64,000 nucleotides of DNA. It comes from Chryseobacterium gwangjuense (GTDB lineage Bacteria > Bacteroidota > Bacteroidia > Flavobacteriales > Weeksellaceae). The stretch is from contig NZ_JAJTNP010000005.1 in NCBI RefSeq assembly GCF_021311115.1, positions 248,001 through 312,000 on the forward strand, written 5' to 3'. Positions within the stretch are counted from its first letter, which is position 1. The number at the start of each line of letters is the position of its first letter. Shown piece after piece: positions 17,477-24,809 of this stretch. A program made the translations under genes and the position numbers. The notes under the pieces were generated by a model that saw only the letters and a list, made by a program, of their open reading frames with translations, searched no databases and was not told where the DNA came from.

Positions 17477-18448
17477 ATGAAAAAACTATTCTTCCTTATT
17501 TTCCTGTATTCTTTTTCGATTCTTTTTTCTCAAGCCAAAAATGTTCAGTATACAGATTTTGTAGATTTTACTGATACTTCCGGCGTGAAATACAATGTAA
17601 TGATGGTGACTGATAAACATGGAGAAGACGGACGTGCAGATTCTACGATAAGAATTCTTTATACAACAGATGGAAATGAACATCTGGTCGAATTTTATGC
17701 AGATTGTTATTACGAAAAATTGAAAAACGGAAATACAAGAATTTCGTTTTTCCCTGTAGAAAACGGGAGTGTTCAGATTATAAAAGGCAAGGATGTAAGC
17801 TATAATCCTGATACATTTATTTATGAAATTGACTCCAAAACAAGCAAAATAACGGGAACTCAATCTGATAAAAACAGTACAACCCCCAATCCAATTGTTT
17901 ACAAAAACTCAACAATGTCGACCCAGGATAGACAAAATCAAGCCGACAAATTCTATTTCAGAACTGAAAAAATGTATAGTCTTCTTAAAAACTTTTATGA
18001 CAAAAAAAGTGAAGATACCAACAAACCGTATTTTGATGCTGTAGGTTGGTTTGGAAGCGATGGTATCGCTTATCAGGCTTTCATTATATCCGTGTTTAAA
18101 GGAGAGGGCAATTTAAATTCTATCGTAAGAATACGCTATGAAACAAATGGTGAAATTCATATCGTACAATATGATGCCCAATCTAAAATTGTTTTACAGG
18201 ATGATGATACCATCAATATCAGTATTACTCCCACAAATACTCCTGTAAAAATCATTAAAGGAAGCTCCAGTTATAATGCAGACAGCTTTTCGCTTATTTT
18301 AGATGCTAATGATGAATTCTTACGAGGAAAACAATCTGATGCAAATTCCTCTGCAGATTTATCTTACATAAAAATCATTGATAATCAAGAATTTGCATTA
18401 AAGTTTTATACAGAAAAGGATGAAATTTATCAAAAATACCTGAAATAA
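17477..18448 (+). CDS. Secreted protein with internal duplication, function unknown
   Basis: A 323-residue protein with a signal peptide (1-20, ending FSQA). I do not recognise it. It consists of two related halves: residues 28-135 and about 185-300. Matching pairs include SGVKYNVMMVTDKHGEDG with DGIAYQAFIISVFKGEGN, STIRILYTTDGNEHLVEFYA with SIVRIRYETNGEIHIVQYDA, VQIIKGKDVSYNPDTF with VKIIKGSSSYNADSF, and GTQSDKNS with GKQSDANS. Each half looks like a small all-beta domain. A periplasmic or secreted location is expected. It has a strong terminator and no operon partner. Confidence 0.65.
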   Translation: MKKLFFLIFLYSFSILFSQAKNVQYTDFVDFTDTSGVKYNVMMVTDKHGEDGRADSTIRILYTTDGNEHLVEFYADCYYEKLKNGNTRISFFPVENGSVQIIKGKDVSYNPDTFIYEIDSKTSKITGTQSDKNSTTPNPIVYKNSTMSTQDRQNQADKFYFRTEKMYSLLKNFYDKKSEDTNKPYFDAVGWFGSDGIAYQAFIISVFKGEGNLNSIVRIRYETNGEIHIVQYDAQSKIVLQDDDTINISITPTNTPVKIIKGSSSYNADSFSLILDANDEFLRGKQSDANSSADLSYIKIIDNQEFALKFYTEKDEIYQKYLK

Positions 18449-18458
18449 ACTTATAAAG

Positions 18459-18488
18459 AAACGCTATTGAATTCAATAGCGTTTTTTA
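18459..18488 (+). terminator. Terminator of the duplicated-domain protein gene
   Basis: AACGCTATTG and CAATAGCGTT form a perfect stem centred on AATT, followed by a T run. The adjacent convergent gene ends nine bases further on. Confidence 0.8.
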
Positions 18489-18496
18489 TTAATATC

Positions 18497-19045
18497 TTAC
18501 TCGCGAAGAACTTTTATTCTGTTATCGCTCCAGATTTTTATTACAGAAGAACCCGAATATTTTGAAACTTTTTCTCTGTCTTCTTCTACTGCATAATCTA
18601 CCAGATCAATAATTTCAGCAGAAATATCCGAGAATTTTAACGGACTCTTATCTCCACTAAAATTGGCCGAAGTTGAAACCAATGGTTTATTTAACTTTGT
18701 AATTAATTTTTTACAAAAATCATTTTTCACCAGACGAATTCCAATACTTCCGTCTTCTGCCAATAGTTCTTTTGGCAAACCTCGTGGATTTTCGTAAACG
18801 ATGGTAACTGGTTTTTCACTTAAATCAATGATTTCCCACGCCATTTCAGGAACATCGACCAAATCCTGCAGTCTTTTTTCAGACTCCACTAAAATGATCA
18901 TGGATTTATTTTTCTCACGTTTTTTGATGTCAAAAATTTTGTTGACTGCATCTATATTGGTTGCGTCGCAGCCTATTCCCCAAATTGTATCTGTTGGATA
19001 AAGGATGGTTCCGCCAGATTTTAGTATATCTATGATTTTTTCCAT
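18497..19045 (-). CDS. Sua5/YciO/YrdC-family protein (threonylcarbamoyl-AMP synthase, TsaC type)
   Basis: A 182-residue single YrdC domain. This family forms threonylcarbamoyl-AMP from threonine, bicarbonate and ATP, the first step of t6A37 tRNA modification. The N-terminal GGTILYPTDTIWGIGCDA (11-28) and the later PLVSTSANFSGDKSP are the two hallmark motifs, along with KKREKNKSMIILV, which contains the conserved basic KRxxxKP-like segment. The length matches the short TsaC form, without the Sua5 C-terminal domain. YciO-type paralogues of unknown role look similar, so the exact activity is not certain. Just upstream lies a 33-bp repeat that frames the GIY-YIG gene. Confidence 0.87.
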   Translation of the reverse strand: MEKIIDILKSGGTILYPTDTIWGIGCDATNIDAVNKIFDIKKREKNKSMIILVESEKRLQDLVDVPEMAWEIIDLSEKPVTIVYENPRGLPKELLAEDGSIGIRLVKNDFCKKLITKLNKPLVSTSANFSGDKSPLKFSDISAEIIDLVDYAVEEDREKVSKYSGSSVIKIWSDNRIKVLRE

Positions 19046-19053
19046 TGTTTTTT

Positions 19054-19087
19054 GTCTTTGCGAGGAACAAAGTGACGAAGCAATCTC
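19054..19087. repeat. Left arm of inverted repeat flanking the GIY-YIG gene
   Basis: TTTGCGAGGAACAAAGTG followed by ACGAAGCAATCT. It matches the reverse complement of the segment at 19427-19460 except for four substitutions and one indel. It begins nine bases before the TsaC-type ATG and overlaps the stop codon of the GIY-YIG gene. Confidence 0.8.
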
Positions 19088-19394
19088 AAAAAGGATTCAT
19101 GATATTATGTATATCCTCTGCTAAATCTCTCCATTCCGGATTAAATAAGTTTATTAAATTTATTTTTTTCTGTCGGGAACCAGCTTTAATCTGTTTTTCT
19201 CTAAAAATTGCATCGCCAATTTCCTGAAAAGCTTCCCAATAAACTAGTTTATTAAGATTATATTTTGAAGTAAAACTTAATTCATAAACTTTTTGCTTAT
19301 GTTGTTGAACTCTTTTAGGTAAATTTGATGTAACACCAGTATACAGAACACTATTGTTTTTATTGGTCATAATGTATACAAAACCGGGTTTCAT
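19086..19394 (-). CDS. Stand-alone GIY-YIG nuclease-domain protein
   Basis: A 102-residue single-domain protein of the UvrC/YhbQ-type GIY-YIG superfamily. The motif is spread over GFVYIMTNKNNSVLYTGVTS (VYI at 6-8, YTG at 18-20), with the conserved Arg in SNLPKRVQQHK (R28) and the catalytic Glu probably in LVYWEAFQE (E54), then FREKQIKAGSRQKK and NPEWRDLAEDI. These features match a very common flavobacterial family whose role is not known. Inverted repeats of 33-34 bases lie on both sides, one touching the stop codon and one 33 bases before the ATG. This makes it look like the cargo, or the engine, of a small repeated element. Confidence 0.87.
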   Translation of the reverse strand: MKPGFVYIMTNKNNSVLYTGVTSNLPKRVQQHKQKVYELSFTSKYNLNKLVYWEAFQEIGDAIFREKQIKAGSRQKKINLINLFNPEWRDLAEDIHNIMNPF

Positions 19395-19426
19395 TTGTGA
19401 TAAGTTTTAAATATAGATAATATTAA

Positions 19427-19460
19427 AGATTGCTTCGTCGCTTTCGCTCCTCGCAATAAC
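19427..19460. repeat. Right arm of inverted repeat flanking the GIY-YIG gene
   Basis: AGATTGCTTCGTCGCTTTCG then CTCCTCGCAATAAC, inverted relative to 19054-19087. With the left arm it frames a 407-bp unit. Each arm ends in short complementary sequences (TTGC and GCAA) and could itself fold. Confidence 0.8.
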
Positions 19461-19477
19461 AATAAAATTACTAAACT

Positions 19478-19981
19478 TTACAAATTCGGCAAATATCTTT
19501 CCTCAATAATGTTCAAATGATGCTCATTGTGACCGATAATCAGTTTACCGATGGTTTCTACAGAAATCTGGTTTCCGTTGGCTGTTCCGATGTTATTTAA
19601 AACCGACGGATCTAATGTCTCCAATAAGATTTGTGAAGATTGTCTTACAGATTGATATTCTTCTAATAAAGAATCTAAACTTCTTGCATGAGCAAAAGAT
19701 TGTTTGGCATACAATTCTTCATCAAAGCCCGGTAATTCATTTTTATCGCCTCTTGCAAAAGCTAAAATTCTGTATTGGAAAACTCTTTCTGTATCCGACA
19801 GATGCAAAAGCAGCTCTTTCAACGTCCATTTTCCTTCTGCGTAAGCAAAAAGTGATTGCTCTTCTGTAAGATTTGAATAAATTTCAACGGTTTTTTCTCC
19901 CGATTTTTTTAATTCTCCCAGCCAATCTTCGGATGGAATTTGATCTAAATATCTCTGAACGTATTTTTGAAAATCTGTCAT
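19478..19981 (-). CDS. DinB-family protein
   Basis: A 167-residue four-helix-bundle protein of the DinB/YfiT class. Visible features are EGKWTLKELLLHLSDTERVFQYR (about 69-91) with the first metal-binding His, and the C-terminal LIIGHNEHHLNIIEERYL, which supplies the two further His ligands. Family members bind a divalent metal and many act as thiol-dependent S-transferases; the substrate here is unknown. It sits beside the right arm of the GIY-YIG inverted repeat. Downstream of the GNAT gene on the same strand, with 62 bases between, so cotranscription is possible. Confidence 0.88.
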   Translation of the reverse strand: MTDFQKYVQRYLDQIPSEDWLGELKKSGEKTVEIYSNLTEEQSLFAYAEGKWTLKELLLHLSDTERVFQYRILAFARGDKNELPGFDEELYAKQSFAHARSLDSLLEEYQSVRQSSQILLETLDPSVLNNIGTANGNQISVETIGKLIIGHNEHHLNIIEERYLPNL

Positions 19982-20043
19982 ATCAATATGAGTAATAAGT
20001 AATTGGTAATGAGTAATATTTTAAAATTGCCACTGAAGATTCA

Positions 20044-20493
20044 TTATGAATTATTGGTCCATTCATAAAAATTCACTTCATCGTAAATTTCGAAACCGCA
20101 AGATGGGTATAATTTGTTTCCGATATCATTTGATTTTCCTGTTTCAAGGAGAATTCCACAAGCATCGGTAGATTTTGCCATTTCTTTAGCTTTGTCAATT
20201 AATTCTTTTGAAAAGCCTTTTCCACGATGGTTTTCATTGACGTACAAATCATTCAACAGCCAATAGCGCTTCATTCTTGTTGAAGAAAACAATGGATATA
20301 ATTGAACAAAACCAACCAATTCCCCCTCACTTTCAGCTACAAAAATTTCGGAATCTTTGCTTTCAATTCTCTCTTTCAAAAAATTTTCTGCGGCAGGAAT
20401 ATCAGAATCTTTATGGTAAAAAATCCTATACTGATCGAATAATTCAGACAATTGCTTTAGATCCTGAATTGTTGCTTTTCGTGTATTTTTCAT
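20044..20493 (-). CDS. GNAT-family N-acetyltransferase
   Basis: A 149-residue acetyl-CoA-dependent acyltransferase. The acetyl-CoA pyrophosphate loop is LYVNENHRGKGFSKELI (Q/R-x-x-G-x-G/A form HRGKGF). Strand beta4 is GELVGFVQLYPLFSS, and the C-terminal LLETGKSNDIGNKLYPSCGFE carries the usual (Y)xxxGF signature. The substrate is unknown. The gene starts 6 bases downstream of the NTF2-like gene stop, so the two are probably cotranscribed. Confidence 0.88.
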   Translation of the reverse strand: MKNTRKATIQDLKQLSELFDQYRIFYHKDSDIPAAENFLKERIESKDSEIFVAESEGELVGFVQLYPLFSSTRMKRYWLLNDLYVNENHRGKGFSKELIDKAKEMAKSTDACGILLETGKSNDIGNKLYPSCGFEIYDEVNFYEWTNNS

Positions 20494-20499
20494 AGTTCA

Positions 20500-20979
20500 T
20501 TATAAGTGATGGTCGTAGCTCAGTACACGTTTCATTTTCCAGTCTTTACCATCTAAAATCCAAAGAATAGTAAATTTAGCGCGGCTTCCTTTGTTCCATT
20601 TTCCTTTATAAAATTCTGCAAAATCATGTTCACCTTCTTCAATAAAAGCATACAAATTAGTATTGTTGTACAAAGGGTATATTTTCATACTGTTGGGAAC
20701 CAGTTCTCGTTTTACCTTATTGGGTCCCCCACAAATATTTTTTTTAATCGAAGCGATGAAAGCTGCTTTTCCGGAAGTAATTCCACCTTTGTCGTGGTAA
20801 AATTCAAGATCATCACTCACGATGGAATCATAATGAGAAAGATCACATGTATTAAATCCGATATCGAATATGAGACTGTCTAATTTTTTTGCCGTTTTAT
20901 ACAATTCGTCGGTATTTTTTACCTGAGAATATACAATCTGACTTAAAATTAATAGCAATACAATATGAATCTTTCTCAT
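20500..20979 (-). CDS. Exported NTF2-like (DUF4440) protein
   Basis: A 159-residue protein with a signal peptide (1-18, ending IVYSQ). The mature cone-shaped NTF2-like fold is suggested by the N-terminal helix (DELYKTAKKLDSLIF), the DLSHYDSIVSDDLEFYHD segment typical of DUF4440/SnoaL-type proteins, GKAAFIASIKKNICG, and the final beta strands GKWNKGSRAKFTILWILDGKDWKMKRVLSYDH. No catalytic residues can be assigned. It is likely a periplasmic ligand-binding or small enzyme domain of unknown substrate. It overlaps an operon with the GNAT gene (6-base gap). Confidence 0.8.
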   Translation of the reverse strand: MRKIHIVLLLILSQIVYSQVKNTDELYKTAKKLDSLIFDIGFNTCDLSHYDSIVSDDLEFYHDKGGITSGKAAFIASIKKNICGGPNKVKRELVPNSMKIYPLYNNTNLYAFIEEGEHDFAEFYKGKWNKGSRAKFTILWILDGKDWKMKRVLSYDHHL

Positions 20980-20997
20980 GATGTTTTTTATTTTTAA

Positions 20998-21052
20998 TTA
21001 CCACAAAATTTACAAAAGATTTAATTAATTCCTTTTGTAACTCTTGTGGTAA
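20998..21052 (-). terminator. Long imperfect hairpin after the metB-like gene
   Basis: TTACCACAA...TTTACAAAAG pairs with CTTTTGTAA...TTGTGGTAA around an AT-rich loop. It fills the gap between the metB-like stop and the NTF2-like ATG and probably ends the gldB-gldC-metB transcript. There is no strong T run, and it may instead be a dispersed palindrome. Confidence 0.45.
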
Positions 21053-21058
21053 AATCTA

Positions 21059-22198
21059 TTAAGAAAAAGCTCTTTCCAAATCTGCGATTAGATCTTCCGC
21101 ATCTTCAATTCCAACGCTCAAACGAACCAGATCATCAGTAATTCCTAATTCTGCACGTTTTTCAGCAGGGATAGAAGCATGAGTCATCAAAGCTGGGTGA
21201 TTTGCCAAAGATTCTACTCCACCTAAAGATTCTGCCAAAGTGAAAACTTTTACTTTTTCTAAAAACTTAATAGCATCTTCTTTTTGCCCGGATTTGAAAG
21301 TGAAAGAAACCATTCCTCCGAAATCTTTCATCTGAGATTTTGCCAATTCATATTGTGGGTGAGATTCCAATCCCGGATAAATTACTTGAGCAACGGCAGG
21401 ATGAGATTCAAGATATTTCGCTACAGCCATTCCGTTTTCTGAATGTCTCTGAACTCTTAAAGCCAACGTTTTAATTCCTCTCAATACCAGATAAGAATCG
21501 TGAGGTCCTAAAATTCCACCGCTTGCAAACTGAATAAAATGAAGTTTTTCTCCCAATTCAGCATCTTTTGCGATCAAAGCTCCCGCAATTACATCAGAGT
21601 GACCTCCTAAATATTTAGTAGCAGAATGCATCACAATATCAGCTCCCAAATCAATTGGTCTTTGAAGATATGGCGTCGCAAAAGTATTATCAACTGCAAC
21701 AAGGATATCTTTTCCTTTTGCAATTTCCACAACTGCCTTAATATCAACCAATTTCATCAATGGATTTGTTGGTGTTTCAACCCAGATTAATTTAGTTTTA
21801 TCGGTAATAACGTCAGCAATTTTAGAAACATCATCAAAATTCACGAACGTAAATTTCAACTGATATTTTTCAAAAAGTCTGGTGAACATTCTGTAGGTTC
21901 CTCCATATAAATCATCAACTGCAATTACCTCATCACCAGGATTTAATAATTTTAAAACACAGTCGATTGCAGCAAGACCAGAACCGAAAGCTAATCCTCT
22001 CGCTCCGTTTTCAATGCTTGCCAAAGAGTCTTCCAAAGCCTGTCTTGTAGGGTTTGCCGCTCTTGAATATTCGTAACCGGAATGTACTCCCGGACTTTTT
22101 TGTGCGAATGTAGACGTTAAAAATACAGGAACATTCACAGAACCTGTTGCAGATTCGTGGTGTTGTCCTCCGTGTATAACTTTTGTATTAAAATTCAT
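21059..22198 (-). CDS. Cystathionine gamma-synthase-type PLP enzyme
   Basis: A 379-residue Cys/Met-metabolism PLP enzyme. The PLP lysine is K195 in MHSATKYLGGHSDVIAG. Other family marks are YEYSRAANPTRQALEDSLA (42-60), DDLYGGTYR with the stacking Tyr, and VETPTNPLMKLVDI. The enzyme joins an activated homoserine with cysteine, or cleaves cystathionine; synthase, gamma-lyase and O-acetylhomoserine sulfhydrylase activities cannot be separated here. I start it at 22198 (MNFNTKVIHGG): the frame is open to 22282, but those 28 codons lie inside a dispersed palindromic repeat and have no family counterpart. It follows gldC by 87 bases. Confidence 0.9.
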   Translation of the reverse strand: MNFNTKVIHGGQHHESATGSVNVPVFLTSTFAQKSPGVHSGYEYSRAANPTRQALEDSLASIENGARGLAFGSGLAAIDCVLKLLNPGDEVIAVDDLYGGTYRMFTRLFEKYQLKFTFVNFDDVSKIADVITDKTKLIWVETPTNPLMKLVDIKAVVEIAKGKDILVAVDNTFATPYLQRPIDLGADIVMHSATKYLGGHSDVIAGALIAKDAELGEKLHFIQFASGGILGPHDSYLVLRGIKTLALRVQRHSENGMAVAKYLESHPAVAQVIYPGLESHPQYELAKSQMKDFGGMVSFTFKSGQKEDAIKFLEKVKVFTLAESLGGVESLANHPALMTHASIPAEKRAELGITDDLVRLSVGIEDAEDLIADLERAFS

Positions 22199-22213
22199 TG
22201 CTTTATATTTTTG

Positions 22214-22283
22214 GTTGAAGCTGGATGATGGAAGCTGGATGTCTTGATAAACTTCTAACATCTGACTTCCATCTTCCTGCATT
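22214..22283. repeat. Copy of a dispersed intergenic palindrome
   Basis: Contains GATGATGGAAGCTGGATGT, AACTTCTAACATC and CTTCCATCTTCC, shared with the copy at 39718-39796 and partly with 8284-8336. The two arms are imperfect complements. It separates gldC from the metB-like gene and creates a false N-terminal extension of the latter. Confidence 0.65.
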
Positions 22284-22285
22284 TT

Positions 22286-22612
22286 TTACATTTTTATTGC
22301 AGACTTAATCGCAAACTCCTCTGCCATTTGCTCTATCCATTGTGCTACATCTTCTTCTCCTGTTGCTCTTTGATAGGTATTTCCCAGAGAAACTAAAATC
22401 TGGTGCATGAACATTTTCATTTGGTCAACCGGCATTTCTTTTGTCCAAAGATCGATTCTTAAAGCTTCCATTGCTTTTTCGTCCCAAACCGAAATCATCA
22501 CTGCTTTTGTTTCTTCCTTATCAACTCCTCCATCCTGTGCATTCCAAGTCATTGTTTCCGGGATGTGGTTTTCATCCAATTCTACATCTATCGTAATCTG
22601 AGTCTTTCTCAT
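22286..22612 (-). CDS. gldC: Gliding motility protein GldC
   Basis: A 108-residue cytoplasmic protein of the GldC family. It is recognised from its compact length, MRKTQITIDVELDENHIPE start, MTWNAQDGGVDKEETKAVMISVWDE and the acidic C-terminal VAQWIEQMAEEFAIKS. GldC is restricted to Bacteroidota and aids gliding without being essential in Flavobacterium johnsoniae. Its molecular role is unclear. It lies 30 bases downstream of gldB, the usual gldB-gldC order. Confidence 0.92.
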   Translation of the reverse strand: MRKTQITIDVELDENHIPETMTWNAQDGGVDKEETKAVMISVWDEKAMEALRIDLWTKEMPVDQMKMFMHQILVSLGNTYQRATGEEDVAQWIEQMAEEFAIKSAIKM

Positions 22613-22642
22613 TCTTTCTATTTTTTCTAATTCTTTTTTTAA

Positions 22643-23620
22643 TTAATTTTTAGGCTTATAACCTGATTTATTGAAGATTGTTTGCGCATCCAGTTTTAAG
22701 AAATCCAATAATTTTGTTTCCGGATTTTGCTTTACATACGATTTACAAATCTGCCATCCTGTAAAGATCCCGATCTGAGGAGAAGATTCATTATCGATTT
22801 CGGTATAAAACTTAGAGAAAGGTCCCGGAGAAATAAAACGTTCCACCAATCTGGGATCATCACCGAATATCAAATTATTCTCTACAAAATAGTTCCAGAT
22901 GTTGGCTTCATTAGAAACCGCCCAATCATATTGTTTGGCTGTATAATTCATTTTCAGATAGTCCGGAAAATTGGGTAAAAAAGCATCCTGAAGCGTCATG
23001 ATCTTTCCATTAAGGATCAACTGATCTACAAACTTTTGTTCAGTGGAACCTGTTACAATATTCTCAGCAAAAATCAGTGAAACTTTCGGAACAATATTAG
23101 CCGGGTTCATAGATTTCTGGAAGTACATTTCCAATCCTTTATAGTTCGCATTTCCATCCCCCATAAATCCGGTGATATCTATAAATAAAAATCCGGTTTT
23201 CTCATCATAAATGATAGGATCCTGAGCCATTTGTAGTGCAGATGAAAACAAATACACTTTCGGACTCTTAAATTTTGGATAATAGTATTTTATATGTGAA
23301 AATAATTCCTGAAGCTCAGTCTGTAGCTTTTGTACATCTATCTTATGTATCGCTTCATTATAAATTTTAATTTCGTTGGCATCAGTTCTTCTTTTTGAAA
23401 AGTCTTCATCAGGCACAGTTCCCTGAAACCATGGAAAACTGGTTTTAAACTGATCCAACGGAACATTTTTATCATAAAACATTTTAGAAATATCTACGAC
23501 CTGTACTTTTTCTGCAGGTTTCTCAATTTCTACCTTCCATTGTGATTCCTGTTCTTTTTTACATGAATGTAAGCTCAAAACTAAAATGGAAGAAAGTATA
23601 GCAATTCGGAAAATCTTCAT
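22643..23620 (-). CDS. gldB: Gliding motility lipoprotein GldB
   Basis: A 325-residue lipoprotein required for gliding and T9SS function in flavobacteria. The signal (1-20) ends in a lipobox (SLHSC, Cys at 20), followed by KKEQESQWKVEIEK. The body has FLFIDITGFMGDGNANYKGL and an ANIWNYFVENNLIFGDDPRL stretch seen in DUF2268-like GldB proteins; a partial metallopeptidase-like fold has been suggested but no HExxH is present. A -7-like TATTTTTG lies at 23652-23645. Together with gldC and the metB-like gene it forms the minus-strand unit. Several T9SS substrates in this window fit with such a secretion system. Confidence 0.93.
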   Translation of the reverse strand: MKIFRIAILSSILVLSLHSCKKEQESQWKVEIEKPAEKVQVVDISKMFYDKNVPLDQFKTSFPWFQGTVPDEDFSKRRTDANEIKIYNEAIHKIDVQKLQTELQELFSHIKYYYPKFKSPKVYLFSSALQMAQDPIIYDEKTGFLFIDITGFMGDGNANYKGLEMYFQKSMNPANIVPKVSLIFAENIVTGSTEQKFVDQLILNGKIMTLQDAFLPNFPDYLKMNYTAKQYDWAVSNEANIWNYFVENNLIFGDDPRLVERFISPGPFSKFYTEIDNESSPQIGIFTGWQICKSYVKQNPETKLLDFLKLDAQTIFNKSGYKPKN

Positions 23621-23740
23621 TATTTTTACATGAATTTAAGTTTACAAAAATAAGGATTTAAACATAATTCTATATTTAAATTATTCGGTTTTATTATCCT
23701 AAAAAATGTATTCTTGATTGAAAAATTCAAAACACAAAAA

Positions 23741-24268
23741 ATGGTACTGGAAACCCAACGTCTTTTAATGAGAAAATTTGAAGAAACAGATTTTGAACGT
23801 CTGTTTCTTCTGGACTCCAACCCTGAAGTGATGAAATATATTGGAGTCGCTCCTCTTTCTGAACCTCATGAGTCTAAAAAAGTGATTAAAATGATTCAGC
23901 AGCAATATGTTGACAATGGTATCGGAAGATTGGCTGTGATTGAAAAAGAAACGGGATTATTGATTGGCTGGAGCGGTCTGAAACTACTGACAGAAGAAAT
24001 CAATGGATATAAAGGTGTATATGACTTAGGTTACCGTTTTTTACCTGAGAAATGGGGAAAAGGATATGCGTATGAAGCTGCAAAAGCTTCTTTGGATTAT
24101 GGTTTTCATACCTTGAAAACCGATACTATTTATGCTCATGCTCATTCTGAAAATACAGGTTCAAATCATATTTTGAAAAAACTGGGGTTTGAAAATACAA
24201 GTGAATTCACAGAACCTGACGGAGTTTGTCTCTGGTACGAAATAAAAAGTGAAAACTATTCTCTATGA
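23741..24268 (+). CDS. GNAT-family acetyltransferase (RimJ/RimL-like)
   Basis: A 175-residue protein. The start at 23741 (MVLETQRLLMRKF) is chosen because the typical RimJ/RimL opening 'xLxTxRLxLR' begins there; an earlier ATG at 23714 adds nine unrelated residues. It has YDLGYRFLPEKWGKGYAYEA, with the WGKGYA acetyl-CoA loop, and YAHAHSENTGSNHILKKLGF, typical of the N-terminal-alanine/antibiotic-type GNATs. The substrate is unknown. Its stop overlaps the next GNAT start by four bases (ATGA), so the two genes are translationally coupled. Confidence 0.88.
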   Translation: MVLETQRLLMRKFEETDFERLFLLDSNPEVMKYIGVAPLSEPHESKKVIKMIQQQYVDNGIGRLAVIEKETGLLIGWSGLKLLTEEINGYKGVYDLGYRFLPEKWGKGYAYEAAKASLDYGFHTLKTDTIYAHAHSENTGSNHILKKLGFENTSEFTEPDGVCLWYEIKSENYSL

Positions 24269-24798
24269 TTACGATAAGACAAGAAGAAGAAAAAGATCAT
24301 CAAAGTGTTTTTCAATTGATCGAAGAAGCTTTCAAAAATATAGAATATAGTGATCATCAGGAACAGTTTTTAGTTGAAAGATTAAGAAAATCTGAGGCTT
24401 TTATTCCGGAATTATCTCTCGTTGCAGAAAATGAGAACGGAGAAATTGTAGGTCACATTTTATTTACAAAACTTAAAATTATTAATGATTCTGAAACGTT
24501 TGAATCGTTAGCCTTAGCTCCTGTTTCCGTAAAACCTGAGTTTCAAAATCAAGGAATCGGAGGTCAATTAATTACATTCGGTCATTTTATTGCTAAAGAG
24601 CTCGGATATGAATCGGTCATCTTAATTGGACACGAAAAATATTATCCTATGTTTGGATATCAAAAAACCACTAATTTTGGGATTTCTTTTCCGTTTGAAA
24701 TTCCTGAAGAAAATGGGATGGCCATAGAACTAATAGAAAATTCATTAAAAAATAAAAAAGGAACTGTAAAATACCCTAAAGAGTTCGGAATAAACTAA
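24265..24798 (+). CDS. GNAT-family acetyltransferase (YhbS-like)
   Basis: A 177-residue acetyltransferase. The acetyl-CoA loop is VKPEFQNQGIGGQLI (QGIGGQ), preceded by EIVGHILFTKLKI and followed by HEKYYPMFGYQKTTNFGI, the YhbS-type C-terminal signature. It starts inside the stop codon of the preceding GNAT gene and lies 11 bases before nadE, so the three are probably one operon. The substrate is not known. Confidence 0.88.
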   Translation: MITIRQEEEKDHQSVFQLIEEAFKNIEYSDHQEQFLVERLRKSEAFIPELSLVAENENGEIVGHILFTKLKIINDSETFESLALAPVSVKPEFQNQGIGGQLITFGHFIAKELGYESVILIGHEKYYPMFGYQKTTNFGISFPFEIPEENGMAIELIENSLKNKKGTVKYPKEFGIN

Positions 24799-24809
24799 AA
24801 ATATACACA

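Noticed and set aside
22199..22282. 28-codon N-terminal extension of the metB-like frame
   Set aside because: The codons coincide with a dispersed palindromic repeat, and the family start MNFNTKVIHGG is at 22198.
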